This document shows positions 1 through 10,162 of a DNA stretch of 64,000 bases, piece by piece. The stretch is from Campylobacter ureolyticus. Lineage in GTDB: Bacteria > Campylobacterota > Campylobacteria > Campylobacterales > Campylobacteraceae. The position numbers and the translations under genes were made by a program. The notes under the pieces are model-generated. The model made no database searches. It saw only the letters and a list, made by a program, of their open reading frames with translations, and was not told the DNA's origin. Positions within the stretch are counted from its first letter, which is position 1, and each line of letters starts with the position of its first letter. The stretch spans positions 682,001-746,000 of the forward strand of contig NZ_CP053832.1 in NCBI RefSeq assembly GCF_013372225.1. Reading direction: 5' to 3'.

Positions 1-3000
1 AAAGAAGGAATCACACCTGATGATTTAGTTATTATGTATGATATAAAAAATAATTCCAATAGTTATGATTTAATAGTAGGCATAAAAGAAAAAGGAAAAT
101 CATCAATTTACGATTTAAAAGATAGGGTAACTTTAATAGACTGGAGATACGGTCCAAGAAGTGATCTTTTCATAGAAAACTTTAAATTTTCAGATGGAAC
201 GGTATGGAATTATAAAGATATCCAGTCTCATATCTTTACCGATGGAGATGATATCATCAAAAGATTTTATTATGGTAATAAAGATAATATCTTAACGGGT
301 GGAAAAGGTAATGACAGATTAGAGGGCGGACAATATAGTGATATTTATATCTTTAACAGAGGTGATGAAAAAGACACTATCTATGATATAGGCGGAAATG
401 ATACTTTAAAATTCGGTGAAGGTATAAGTAGGGAAGATCTTATCATTAAAAAAGATAAAAATGATATAAAAATTTATGTTAAAAACAACCCTGACCAAAA
501 CATCGATGATATCACCGATATAGTTACCATAAAAGACTGGTATAACTCAAGTAATAAAATAGAAAACATAATCTTAAATGATGGAACAAAGATAGATTAC
601 AACTTTTTATTTAACCCTACAGAAGGTGATGACAACCTTACTTTCGGAGATGAAGACAATATCATAAACGCTCTTGGCGGAAACGACATAATCTATGCAG
701 GCGGAGGAAACGACATAATAGACGGCGGAAGCGGCAATGATATTCTTTATGGTGGAAGTGGAAACGACATAATAGACGGCGGAAGCGGCAATGATATTCT
801 TTATGGTGGAAGTGGAGACGATACATATCTGTTTGGTAGAGGATCAGGAATAGATATTATAAATGAGTATGATAACAGCGACTGTGGCGGTAATGACACT
901 TTAGAATTTAAAGAAGGAATCACACCTGATGATTTAGTTATTATGTATGATATAAAAAATAATTCCAATAGTTATGATTTAATAGTAGGCATAAAAGAAA
1001 AAGGAAAATCATCAATTTACGATTTAAAAGATAGGGTAACTTTAATAGACTGGAGATACGGTCCAAGAAGTGATCTTTTCATAGAAAACTTTAAATTTTC
1101 AGATGGAACGGTATGGAATTATAAAGATATCCAGTCTCATATCTTTACCGATGGAGATGATATCATCAAAAGATTTTATTATGGTAATAAAGATAATATC
1201 TTAACGGGTGGAAAAGGTAATGACAGATTAGAGGGCGGACAATATAGTGATATTTATATCTTTAACAGAGGTGATGAAAAAGACACTATCTATGATATAG
1301 GCGGAAATGATACTTTAAAATTCGGTGAAGGTATAAGTAGGGAAGATCTTATCATTAAAAAAGATAAAAATGATATAAAAATTTATGTTAAAAACAACCC
1401 TGACCAAAACATCGATGATATCACCGATATAGTTACCATAAAAGACTGGTATAACTCAAGTAATAAAATAGAAAACATAATCTTAAATGATGGAACAAAG
1501 ATAGATTACAACTTTTTATTTAACCCTACAGAAGGTGATGACAACCTTACTTTCGGAGATGAAGACAATATCATAAACGCTCTTGGCGGAAACGACATAA
1601 TCTATGCAGGCGGAGGAAACGACATAATAGACGGCGGAAGCGGCAATGATATTCTTTATGGTGGAAGTGGAAACGACATAATAGACGGCGGAAGCGGCAA
1701 TGATATTCTTTATGGTGGAAGTGGAGACGATACATATCTGTTTGGTAGAGGATCAGGAATAGATATTATAAATGAGTATGATAACAGCGACTGTGGCGGT
1801 AATGACACTTTAGAATTTAAAGAAGGAATCACACCTGATGATTTAGTTATTATGTATGATATAAAAAATAATTCCAATAGTTATGATTTAATAGTAGGCA
1901 TAAAAGAAAAAGGAAAATCATCAATTTACGATTTAAAAGATAGGGTAACTTTAATAGACTGGAGATACGGTCCAAGAAGTGATCTTTTCATAGAAAACTT
2001 TAAATTTTCAGATGGAACGGTATGGAATTATAAAGATATCCAGTCTCATATCTTTACCGATGGAGATGATATCATCAAAAGATTTTATTATGGTAATAAA
2101 GATAATATCTTAACGGGTGGAAAAGGTAATGACAGATTAGAGGGCGGACAATATAGTGATATTTATATCTTTAACAGAGGTGATGAAAAAGACACTATCT
2201 ATGATATAGGCGGAAATGATACTTTAAAATTCGGTGAAGGTATAAGTAGGGAAGATCTTATCATTAAAAAAGATAAAAATGATATAAAAATTTATGTTAA
2301 AAACAACCCTGACCAAAACATCGATGATATCACCGATATAGTTACCATAAAAGACTGGTATAACTCAAGTAATAAAATAGAAAACATAATCTTAAATGAT
2401 GGAACAAAGATAGATTACAACTTTTTATTTAACCCTACAGAAGGTGATGACAACCTTACTTTCGGAGATGAAGACAATATCATAAACGCTCTTGGCGGAA
2501 ACGACATAATCTATGCAGGCGGAGGAAACGACATAATAGACGGCGGAAGCGGCAATGATATTCTTTATGGTGGAAGTGGAAACGACATAATAGACGGCGG
2601 AAGCGGCAATGATATTCTTTATGGTGGAAGTGGAGACGATACATATCTGTTTGGTAGAGGATCAGGAATAGATATTATAAATGAGTATGATAACAGCGAC
2701 TGTGGCGGTAATGACACTTTAGAATTTAAAGAAGGAATCACACCTGATGATTTAGTTATTATGTATGATATAAAAAATAATTCCAATAGTTATGATTTAA
2801 TAGTAGGCATAAAAGAAAAAGGAAAATCATCAATTTACGATTTAAAAGATAGGGTAACTTTAATAGACTGGAGATACGGTCCAAGAAGTGATCTTTTCAT
2901 AGAAAACTTTAAATTTTCAGATGGAACGGTATGGAATTATAAAGATATCCAGTCTCATATCTTTACCGATGGAGATGATATCATCAAAAGATTTTATTAT

Positions 3001-3165
3001 GGTAATAAAGATAATATCTTAACGGGTGGAAAAGGTAATGACAGATTAGAGGGCGGACAATATAGTGATATTTATATCTTTAACAGAGGTGATGAAAAAG
3101 ACACTATCTATGATATAGGCGGAAATGATACTTTAAAATTCGGTGAAGGTATAAGTAGGGAAGAT
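1..3165 (+). repeat. Tandem 909-bp in-frame repeat array inside the RTX gene
   Basis: Copies begin at 1, 910, 1819 and 2728, a constant period of 909 bp (303 codons). Three full units and the first 438 bp of a fourth are present; the sequence diverges at 3166. Read by eye the copies are identical at the nucleotide level, including third codon positions. Each unit contains a shorter 54-bp duplication encoding two RTX nonapeptides twice (for example 716-823). The array runs off the left edge, so its total copy number is unknown. Confidence 0.95.
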
Positions 3166-6100
3166 GTGGTATTTTGGAGTGAGGGAAATAATCTCATTTT
3201 TGACTTAGGAAATGGAGATATGGTAACTGTTATAAATCACTCTAATACAGCTTCTAACTCCATAGAGAAAATAGAGCTTAATAATGGATATTATATAGAT
3301 AAAAACAGTTTAGATGTTGCTATATCTGAAATGAAGTTAAAATCTTTTGATAACGGTATAGTTTTGAATAGAGAAAATATCTTAAAAAACGGTGCTTTAA
3401 AAGATATCATAAGTTCATCTTGGAAAAAAGATAATGATTTTACTCCTCCTTTAGTTTTAGATCTAAACTCAAACAATACAACTTCTATAAATTTAAATAA
3501 CTCATATGCTTATTTTGATTATGATAATGACGGTGTTAGAGAAAAAACGGCTTGGATAGAAAAAGGCGATGCTTTGCTTGCTGTAGATTTGAATAATAAC
3601 GGTCTTATAGATAACGGTAGTGAAATATTTGGTAATTACTTTAAGCTTCAAAATGGCAAGTTTGCAAAAGACGGATATGAAGCTCTTGCCGAATTTGACA
3701 GTAATAAAGATGGAAAAATAGATAAGCATGATGATCACTTTAGTGATTTATTAGTATGGAAAGATAGTAATCAAAACGGAATTTCCGAAGATGGCGAACT
3801 TGTTTCTTTAAAATCATTAGGTATTACAGAAATAAAATTACCGAAAAATAAAAATAAATCTGTTCTTGAAAACGGCAATGTGATATCAAATAGTTCTACT
3901 TTTATACAAAACGGTAAAGAAAAAACTATGAATGATGTTTGGTTTAAAATAGATCTTAATGAAGCAAAAAGCGATATTTCAAATGATATTTTATATGATA
4001 ATGACTTTGAAGATTCTAAGATAGATAATACATTACATGTAGATAAAATTAAAATTTTATCTCAAGCCGGTATTAAAGAGATAATTTTAAGAAGCGGTTA
4101 TACAGGTATAAGTATAAACGGAACAAGTGCTATAACTTCAGCAAACAATGGCGAAATGAGCTTTGAAAATGTATGGTATAGGTCTGATAACACAGATACG
4201 ATATATGATGAAGAGTCGAACTCCTACATATCAGGAAGCGGCACTGTTAGAGGGCTTGATGATGCGATGAAAGACAACGACACCTTAAAAAACAGTGTTG
4301 ATGAGTATAAAAATTCACTTGATTTAGCTTTTGATGATTTAAACTCAAATATGGATAATATCCTTAAAAATTGGGCTTTAAATGATGATTTTATGTCAAA
4401 TATATCCTCAACTCCGCCTATTGTTTTAGATCTTAATCAAAACGGTATAACTTCAACAAAGCTTGAAAACTCAGATGCCTACTTTGACTATCAAAATAAC
4501 GGAAGAAGATATAAAACTTCATGGATAGAAAAAGAAGACTCACTTTTAGGAATTGATATAAACGGTGATGGTGTTATAAATAATGCTTATGAGCTTTTTG
4601 GAACATTTTCAAAACTTAAAAATGGCTCTTATGCAAAAGATGGCTATGAAGCTCTAAAGGAATTTGATACAAACGGTGACGGAGTTATAGATCAAAATGA
4701 TGAAAATTTTGAAAAACTTGTTGCCTGGCAAGATAAAAACGGCGATGGAAAAAGTGAAAAGGATGAAGTAAAATCTCTGAAAGATCTTGGAATTTCATCT
4801 ATATCTTTAAATATTTCAGATGATATAAAAGAAGAAAACGGCAATAAAATAACCGCTTCAAGCACATTTATAAAAGATGACAAAGAGTATGTTATGCGCG
4901 ATATTTGGTTTAATGTAAGCAGTAAACAAAGTATAGCCGTAAGTGATTTAAGTGATAGCGATGAAAAGAAAATAAGCGTTGTAGAAGCTTTTCGCGGTGC
5001 AAAGCTTACAGCGTTTCAAAGGAGTAATCCATACGAAATTTTGAAGGCATTAAAAGAGTATGAAAATATCAAATACTCTACAATTTCTAAAATAATCTCT
5101 AAAGAGCTTTTTGGAAAAGAGATGCCGACATGTCATATTATGTATCAAGCTCTAAATCAAAAATTAAACAGAATAATAGCTAATGAGTCAAATCCGAACG
5201 AAATAGCTCTAAGTATAAATTTACTTGCAGCATCTTTAAAAAGAGATTATAACTTTGCTATTCATAAAGTAGGTAAAAATACTCTTTCTAATCCTATTAT
5301 TAAAAAGCTTCTTGAAAAAACAGGAATAAAATTTAGCTTTAATGAAAATGGCGAAATAGAAGGAGTTATAGGAAAAAACTACTTTGGAACAAAAGATAGT
5401 GATAACTTCAATTTTTCTAAAAACAGTGAAGGAGTTATAGTAAATTCTAAATCAGGAAATGATTTAATCATCGGCTCAAGTTACAATGATGAATTAAACG
5501 GCGGTCTTGGAAATGACATAATATATGCAGGAGACGGTATAGATGTGCTAAGAGGCGCACAAGGCGATGACTTACTTATCGGCGGAGATAAAAGCACTAT
5601 TTATGAGTATTATTTAGGAGATGGGCACGACACTATCGTAGATGAAGGAGGAAGAGACATCTTGGCTTTTTCTTATTTGGATATAGAAAATTTAAGTATA
5701 GAAAAAGACGGTAATAATATGAAAATTTTAGTTGAAAATCCATATAAAAAGGATAAAATAATCGGCTCTATAACTATTATAGATGGTTTTACTTCAGGTA
5801 AAATAGAAGAGTATTATTTCAAAGATAGGGCTTATAGTTTTGACGAGATGTTTAAAACAGTATCTGCAAACTCAACTTACTATTTTAATAGTGGTGATGG
5901 AATTGTAAGCATAGATGATAAAGGCGGCGTTGATAAACTCATCTTTGGAAAAGGTGTAAATTTTAAAAATATAATAGTTATTAAAAAAGAAAATGATCTT
6001 GAAATAGCTCTAAATTTACCAAATAGAAACTACGATGAACTTTTGGATAAATTAAGAATTAAAAATTTCTTTACTCAAGCAGGACGAATAGAAAGTTTTA

Positions 6101-7815
6101 TATTTGATAATGGTGTTATTCTAAATCATGAGGAAATTTTAAGTAATCTTAAAGAGATAAAAGATGATAAATTTATAATGGGTGATGATAATGATAATGT
6201 TTTAAACGGAACCGATAATGCAAATATTATAAACGGCAAAAAAGGAAATGATATTTTAAATGGTGGTTTTGGCGATGATAACTACATCTATGAAAAAGAT
6301 AGCGGAAAAGACATTATAAACGATACCGGCGGAAATGATAAATTAGTCTTTGGTCTTGGAATAACAAGAAAAGATCTTATAAGTAAAGAAGTAGGTGGTG
6401 ATCTAGTAATCGCTTTAAAAGAAGAAGGTGTTTCCTTTGATGAGCTTAAAAACAGCATAACGATAAAAAACTGGAAAAACAAAGATAATAAAATAGAAAG
6501 CGTTATGTATGATAACGGAATTGTTTATAATATAGATACTTTACTAAATACAGCTCCAACCCTCCTATCCAAATCATCAACCTATACTCTTAAAAACACC
6601 GATACCGTTACAGGAAATATAGGAGCCGGTGATATAGACGGCGATACTTTAAGCTATAAAGTAATCTCAAATCTGAATAACTCAACTATAAATATAGATA
6701 AAGAGGGAAACTTTATCTATAAAACAGGTAAAACCGTAAAAGATACAATTTTAGTTGAAGTAAGTGATGGGGCATTAAGCATAACAAAAGAACTGAATTT
6801 CAATAATCTTGGATATGTAATAGATACAAACGATAATATTACTATAGAAGATAATAAATTAATAAGTAATTCTTTGGAGTTTAACGCAGATATAAAAGAT
6901 GTTGATTTCTTAAAAGATAAAGATAATTTAGTTATAAAATCTCCAAGCTCAAGTCTTACTTTAAAAGACTATTTTATAAACGATAAACATCAAATCCCCG
7001 TTATAAACTTTAAAGATACTTCGCTTGATATAAACTCTCCTTTATATCCTACAAAGAAATGGTGGCAGATAAATCCAAGTATAAAACTTGATAATAAAGG
7101 AGTTATCATCTCATATGAAGACAATGCGGTTCTAAAAGCAAGCAGCAAAGACGATACTATAATATCTTTAAACAGTAATGCCGATATAAAATCATTTGAT
7201 AAAGATGACTTTATCTATGCAGGCGGTAAAAACACCATCATTAACTCAGGAGATGGAAATGATACTTTATTAATGCTGGGAAGTAACTCAAAAGCCTATC
7301 TTGAAGACGGAAATGATAAAGCCTTTATAAACTCATCAAACTCATTTATAGATGCAGGAAATGGAGATGATGCATTAATAACAAAAGGAGATAACAATAC
7401 CTTAATAGGATCAAACGGAAATGATACATATATCATAGGAAAAGATGCTAATAATACCATCATAAGAGATAAAGAGTATGTAAATTTAATAGATGGAGGA
7501 AATGATACTTTAATCATTAAAGATACCAAAAAAGAAAACATCACCTTTAGTTACAACGGAGCATTTAATAAAGATCTTATCATAAACTATATAACAAATG
7601 ACGGAGTTAAAAAAACAGCTTCCATACTTAATCAGTCAAATAAATTCTCAGCCGTAGAAACCATAAAACTGGATGATGAAAGCTTTATCACAAACGATCA
7701 GATAAATAAAATCATACAAAATCTTAACTCATACGGTAATGATAAAGGAATGAACATAAGCTTTGCAGATGGATTTCAAAAGAATCCAGATATTATGCAA
7801 CTCTATAATGTGTGA
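1..7815 (+). CDS. Giant RTX-type calcium-binding secreted protein (5' partial)
   Basis: The reading frame is already open at base 1 and no upstream stop is visible, so the start lies outside the window; the first ATG at 34 is inside the repeat and is not a credible start. The visible part is about 2,600 residues. It has a 303-residue module repeated in tandem (bases 1-3165), each with glycine/aspartate nonapeptides (GGSGNDIL type) and the 'related' segment (DW/NW ... IE ... DG) seen in RTX proteins. Next come two paralogous blocks (about bases 3440-3840 and 4400-4800) with EF-hand-like DxNxDGxI loops, more RTX nonapeptides (5440-5590, 6180-6290, 7200-7430), and a cadherin-like stretch near 6550-6800. 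Such proteins are normally exported by a type I secretion system that reads a C-terminal signal and fold on binding calcium outside. No cysteine-rich or catalytic domain is recognised here, so toxin, adhesin or S-layer-like roles all remain possible. Confidence 0.9.
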   Translation, partial: KEGITPDDLVIMYDIKNNSNSYDLIVGIKEKGKSSIYDLKDRVTLIDWRYGPRSDLFIENFKFSDGTVWNYKDIQSHIFTDGDDIIKRFYYGNKDNILTGGKGNDRLEGGQYSDIYIFNRGDEKDTIYDIGGNDTLKFGEGISREDLIIKKDKNDIKIYVKNNPDQNIDDITDIVTIKDWYNSSNKIENIILNDGTKIDYNFLFNPTEGDDNLTFGDEDNIINALGGNDIIYAGGGNDIIDGGSGNDILYGGSGNDIIDGGSGNDILYGGSGDDTYLFGRGSGIDIINEYDNSDCGGNDTLEFKEGITPDDLVIMYDIKNNSNSYDLIVGIKEKGKSSIYDLKDRVTLIDWRYGPRSDLFIENFKFSDGTVWNYKDIQSHIFTDGDDIIKRFYYGNKDNILTGGKGNDRLEGGQYSDIYIFNRGDEKDTIYDIGGNDTLKFGEGISREDLIIKKDKNDIKIYVKNNPDQNIDDITDIVTIKDWYNSSNKIENIILNDGTKIDYNFLFNPTEGDDNLTFGDEDNIINALGGNDIIYAGGGNDIIDGGSGNDILYGGSGNDIIDGGSGNDILYGGSGDDTYLFGRGSGIDIINEYDNSDCGGNDTLEFKEGITPDDLVIMYDIKNNSNSYDLIVGIKEKGKSSIYDLKDRVTLIDWRYGPRSDLFIENFKFSDGTVWNYKDIQSHIFTDGDDIIKRFYYGNKDNILTGGKGNDRLEGGQYSDIYIFNRGDEKDTIYDIGGNDTLKFGEGISREDLIIKKDKNDIKIYVKNNPDQNIDDITDIVTIKDWYNSSNKIENIILNDGTKIDYNFLFNPTEGDDNLTFGDEDNIINALGGNDIIYAGGGNDIIDGGSGNDILYGGSGNDIIDGGSGNDILYGGSGDDTYLFGRGSGIDIINEYDNSDCGGNDTLEFKEGITPDDLVIMYDIKNNSNSYDLIVGIKEKGKSSIYDLKDRVTLIDWRYGPRSDLFIENFKFSDGTVWNYKDIQSHIFTDGDDIIKRFYYGNKDNILTGGKGNDRLEGGQYSDIYIFNRGDEKDTIYDIGGNDTLKFGEGISREDVVFWSEGNNLIFDLGNGDMVTVINHSNTASNSIEKIELNNGYYIDKNSLDVAISEMKLKSFDNGIVLNRENILKNGALKDIISSSWKKDNDFTPPLVLDLNSNNTTSINLNNSYAYFDYDNDGVREKTAWIEKGDALLAVDLNNNGLIDNGSEIFGNYFKLQNGKFAKDGYEALAEFDSNKDGKIDKHDDHFSDLLVWKDSNQNGISEDGELVSLKSLGITEIKLPKNKNKSVLENGNVISNSSTFIQNGKEKTMNDVWFKIDLNEAKSDISNDILYDNDFEDSKIDNTLHVDKIKILSQAGIKEIILRSGYTGISINGTSAITSANNGEMSFENVWYRSDNTDTIYDEESNSYISGSGTVRGLDDAMKDNDTLKNSVDEYKNSLDLAFDDLNSNMDNILKNWALNDDFMSNISSTPPIVLDLNQNGITSTKLENSDAYFDYQNNGRRYKTSWIEKEDSLLGIDINGDGVINNAYELFGTFSKLKNGSYAKDGYEALKEFDTNGDGVIDQNDENFEKLVAWQDKNGDGKSEKDEVKSLKDLGISSISLNISDDIKEENGNKITASSTFIKDDKEYVMRDIWFNVSSKQSIAVSDLSDSDEKKISVVEAFRGAKLTAFQRSNPYEILKALKEYENIKYSTISKIISKELFGKEMPTCHIMYQALNQKLNRIIANESNPNEIALSINLLAASLKRDYNFAIHKVGKNTLSNPIIKKLLEKTGIKFSFNENGEIEGVIGKNYFGTKDSDNFNFSKNSEGVIVNSKSGNDLIIGSSYNDELNGGLGNDIIYAGDGIDVLRGAQGDDLLIGGDKSTIYEYYLGDGHDTIVDEGGRDILAFSYLDIENLSIEKDGNNMKILVENPYKKDKIIGSITIIDGFTSGKIEEYYFKDRAYSFDEMFKTVSANSTYYFNSGDGIVSIDDKGGVDKLIFGKGVNFKNIIVIKKENDLEIALNLPNRNYDELLDKLRIKNFFTQAGRIESFIFDNGVILNHEEILSNLKEIKDDKFIMGDDNDNVLNGTDNANIINGKKGNDILNGGFGDDNYIYEKDSGKDIINDTGGNDKLVFGLGITRKDLISKEVGGDLVIALKEEGVSFDELKNSITIKNWKNKDNKIESVMYDNGIVYNIDTLLNTAPTLLSKSSTYTLKNTDTVTGNIGAGDIDGDTLSYKVISNLNNSTINIDKEGNFIYKTGKTVKDTILVEVSDGALSITKELNFNNLGYVIDTNDNITIEDNKLISNSLEFNADIKDVDFLKDKDNLVIKSPSSSLTLKDYFINDKHQIPVINFKDTSLDINSPLYPTKKWWQINPSIKLDNKGVIISYEDNAVLKASSKDDTIISLNSNADIKSFDKDDFIYAGGKNTIINSGDGNDTLLMLGSNSKAYLEDGNDKAFINSSNSFIDAGNGDDALITKGDNNTLIGSNGNDTYIIGKDANNTIIRDKEYVNLIDGGNDTLIIKDTKKENITFSYNGAFNKDLIINYITNDGVKKTASILNQSNKFSAVETIKLDDESFITNDQINKIIQNLNSYGNDKGMNISFADGFQKNPDIMQLYNV

Positions 7816-7879
7816 GAAGGATCAAGTGAGATAATTTATAAATTTGTATATTTTTAAAGATATATATAAATTCATAATT

Positions 7880-7913
7880 AACTTGGAACAGTTTTTAAAA
7901 ACAGTTCCAAGTT
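7880..7913 (+). terminator. Palindrome after the RTX gene, probable terminator
   Basis: A 34-bp inverted repeat with a 10-bp outer arm (AACTTGGAAC / GTTCCAAGTT) and A-A mismatches further in lies 65 bp after the RTX stop, between it and the convergent accessory operon. It has no good U-tract on the plus side, so it may serve as a weak or bidirectional terminator. Confidence 0.55.
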
Positions 7914-7969
7914 ATAAATAAAGCATTCTTATATCGCTAAAAACAGTATTTTTTTATAAAATAAATATT

Positions 7970-8287
7970 CTATATTTTTTTAAATTTATCTTCTGCTTCT
8001 TGTTTTATTAACAATGAAAGGGCGTATAAATTTTTCTCTTTATGGTAAGATTTGTTATTTTTATGTTCTTTTAAAATACTATTGAATTCTTCATTCGGTA
8101 TTGGTATTGTTTTAATAATAGTTTCTTTATTTTTTTTAATTATAGCTATACCTTTGTATTTTAAAATGTTTCTATATTGCATAGTAAATTTACGATCCAT
8201 TGTGGCAAAGTATGGAAATTCAAAATCACAATTTATATATTTTGCGCTAACATTTATTTGTGTAAGATGATAAAAAATATATCCCAT
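7970..8287 (-). CDS. C-terminal part of a gene split by frameshift
   Basis: This 105-residue reading frame overlaps the end of the next upstream ORF (8254-9219) by 34 bp in the -1 frame, and its apparent ATG has no ribosome binding site. It looks like the C-terminal third of the same protein: adding one T to the six-T run at about 8271-8278 would join ...SWDIFF directly to YHLTQINV... and give one protein of about 425 residues. The stretch FPYFATMDRKF has the look of an acidic active-site loop in PIN-like or related nucleases, but this is a weak resemblance from memory. The function is unknown. It is the last piece of the ATPase-HNH operon. Confidence 0.55.
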   Translation of the reverse strand: MGYIFYHLTQINVSAKYINCDFEFPYFATMDRKFTMQYRNILKYKGIAIIKKNKETIIKTIPIPNEEFNSILKEHKNNKSYHKEKNLYALSLLIKQEAEDKFKKI

Positions 8288-9219
8288 GACATATTTAATA
8301 TTTTTTCTTTTGCATTATTTGGATCTGTAGCATTAAAAAATTCATTATTGCCGTTTTTAAAATATTGAAAAATAAATTGCAATAAACTAAAATTTTTACA
8401 TCCGTATTTATGCATTATATTATATAAGTTACAAATAGATTTTTCAATATTAAATTTGGAACCATTTTTTTCCATAAAAGGAAGTAGTAATAATGAATAA
8501 ATTTGATTAAACATTGCAATTAAATAGCAAAAATAATCACCAAATTTAAATTTTAAGATGCAATTGCTTAGCTTAATATTTGTTTGTTCATCAAAAGCGT
8601 ACATAAATTTATTATACATTTGTTCTGCATAGCTTTTATTGTATGTAAATTTTATTGTATTTTTGTAAATCTCGTAGTTTTTGCCAATGTTATTAAATTT
8701 ACACAAATTTTCAAGAATATTTTTTGATTTTTCATTAATCATATTTTTGTATGGATTGTAAAGATTCTCAAAAGCATAAAAAATAAATGAAATATTAAAA
8801 ATTCCTTCCCTAAAATAATCCATAATAAAATTATCAACTATTTCACCTTCATTTTCTATAAATTTAGAAATAATACCTGTTGAGTTTGTATCTAAAAATA
8901 TGTTGGAGACAGCATTAAACTTTTCTTTTAGATCACTATTTAAAAATAAAAAATAGTTAAAATTTATTATGCTATTATATAAATATAATTTATTTTTTAA
9001 TTGATATACTTTATCGTTAATAGATGTTAATATGCGACTAGAATTTACAGTAGTGCTGTCATTTATGCCAATTATAAAATCTATATTTTTAAATTCTTCA
9101 CTACTTTTCAAATACTTTTTGTAAATTCTAAAAATTTCTTTATTATCTGTTAAATATATTATATCTCTTACAAAGCTCTCTAAATCTTTTGACACAGATG
9201 TTAATCCCCTTTTCATCAA
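8254..9219 (-). CDS. Hypothetical protein, third gene of the ATPase-HNH operon (frameshifted 3' end)
   Basis: This 321-residue, lysine/asparagine/phenylalanine-rich, apparently helical protein matches no family I recognise. It has no signal peptide or clear membrane segment. It follows the HNH gene with about 118 bp between them, on the same strand, and probably belongs to the same transcript. The frame ends abruptly at ...FFIILHK just after a six-T run, while the -1 frame continues for another 90-odd residues of similar composition. The natural product is therefore probably longer (see 7970-8287), with a one-base deletion, a phase-variable tract or a sequencing error at the T run. Inference: an accessory or effector component of the neighbouring Septu-like module. 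Confidence 0.6.
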   Translation of the reverse strand: MMKRGLTSVSKDLESFVRDIIYLTDNKEIFRIYKKYLKSSEEFKNIDFIIGINDSTTVNSSRILTSINDKVYQLKNKLYLYNSIINFNYFLFLNSDLKEKFNAVSNIFLDTNSTGIISKFIENEGEIVDNFIMDYFREGIFNISFIFYAFENLYNPYKNMINEKSKNILENLCKFNNIGKNYEIYKNTIKFTYNKSYAEQMYNKFMYAFDEQTNIKLSNCILKFKFGDYFCYLIAMFNQIYSLLLLPFMEKNGSKFNIEKSICNLYNIMHKYGCKNFSLLQFIFQYFKNGNNEFFNATDPNNAKEKILNMSWDIFFIILHK

Positions 9220-9337
9220 AACATTTACCTTCTTTTTAAAATTATATCTAAAAAATTTTATGGATGCTTTTGATGTTAAAAAAACATGAAAGGAATATTT
9301 TAATTATTTTTGATTTTTACTTGTTTTATAATTTTGC

Positions 9338-10162
9338 TTAACTGTCTATTAATTGCTTATATAAATCTTGTTTGAGTTTAAAAAGCGGTTCATTTGTTTC
9401 TTTCATTATGTCATATTCGGCAAAGACAATATTATAAATTTCTTCTTTAGGTAGTCCTATATTTTTTGCAATTTCACAGATTCTTGAACTTTTGTATTTA
9501 TCAGCTTTAGATAATAAATTTTCTAAAATTTCCGTATGATTGCTATAGTTTTCTTCTATCATCATCTGTTTTAGCCATTTTTTTTCATTATTACTTAAAT
9601 TTTTAAAACTGTAAATATTAATATATATAATTTGTTCTATGACATTGGCTTCGAATTCTAATTTATTAAAAATTTCTTGAGTGTCATCGAAATCTATCAA
9701 AGGTTCATTGTCTCTTTTTAGTCTTTGATTACAAAAAGAACAACTCGGTATTAAATTTGAAATAGTAACGGCAAAATATGGATATTTACTTTTTGGATAG
9801 TAGTGATCTAAATCAGGTTTAACCATTTTTTTATCATTTTCGAAAAAACGTATATAGTTAGCCCTACAATAAGGACAAAGCATATAATTTTTCTCTTGTA
9901 CTATTTGTGTTCCAATTTCATCTCTTAACTTATTATATGCTTTGTCATATTTATCTTTAATTTTTGCATATTCATTTTTTGTTTGGTAATCTTTACCAAA
10001 GCATGCCTCAAGCTCTTTTTTTATCTCTTGTGATTTTTCTTTTAATTTATCTATAGGTAAAAAGATAATATTTCCTAAATCTTGTTCAAACTTTAAGTTT
10101 GGATTTATATTATTTTGTAAATATTTATAAAATTTAGCTTTTTCAATATCATTTTTTGTCAT
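9338..10162 (-). CDS. HNH endonuclease, Septu PtuB-like
   Basis: This is an HNH nuclease of about 274 residues. Two zinc-binding pairs, CPYC (about 96-99) and CSFC (about 141-144), bracket the core DLDHYYPKSKYPYF, whose His is the expected metal/catalytic residue; SNLIPSCSFCNQ completes the fold. The layout matches PtuB-type HNH proteins that act with an ABC-type ATPase in Septu anti-phage systems and in retron-Ec78-type systems. The ATG at 10162 is preferred over 10180 because it has an AAAGG upstream. The gene overlaps the ATPase stop by about 14 bp, indicating translational coupling. Predicted role: cleavage of nucleic acid when the ATPase senses infection. Assignment to Septu is by motif and gene order only. 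Confidence 0.8.
   Translation of the reverse strand: MTKNDIEKAKFYKYLQNNINPNLKFEQDLGNIIFLPIDKLKEKSQEIKKELEACFGKDYQTKNEYAKIKDKYDKAYNKLRDEIGTQIVQEKNYMLCPYCRANYIRFFENDKKMVKPDLDHYYPKSKYPYFAVTISNLIPSCSFCNQRLKRDNEPLIDFDDTQEIFNKLEFEANVIEQIIYINIYSFKNLSNNEKKWLKQMMIEENYSNHTEILENLLSKADKYKSSRICEIAKNIGLPKEEIYNIVFAEYDIMKETNEPLFKLKQDLYKQLIDS

Noticed and set aside
1-3165. Possible CRISPR or satellite DNA
   Set aside because: The unit is 909 bp, in frame and coding for RTX motifs throughout, with no spacers.
3291-7544. Several minus-strand ORFs of 60-80 codons inside the RTX gene
   Set aside because: They are antisense shadows of a strongly supported coding frame and have no ribosome binding sites or recognisable products.
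8268-8280. Programmed -1 ribosomal frameshift in the third gene of the ATPase-HNH operon
   Set aside because: The tract A TTT TTT A does not place a proper X-XXY-YYZ heptamer in the zero frame, and no downstream stimulatory hairpin is seen; a one-base indel is simpler.
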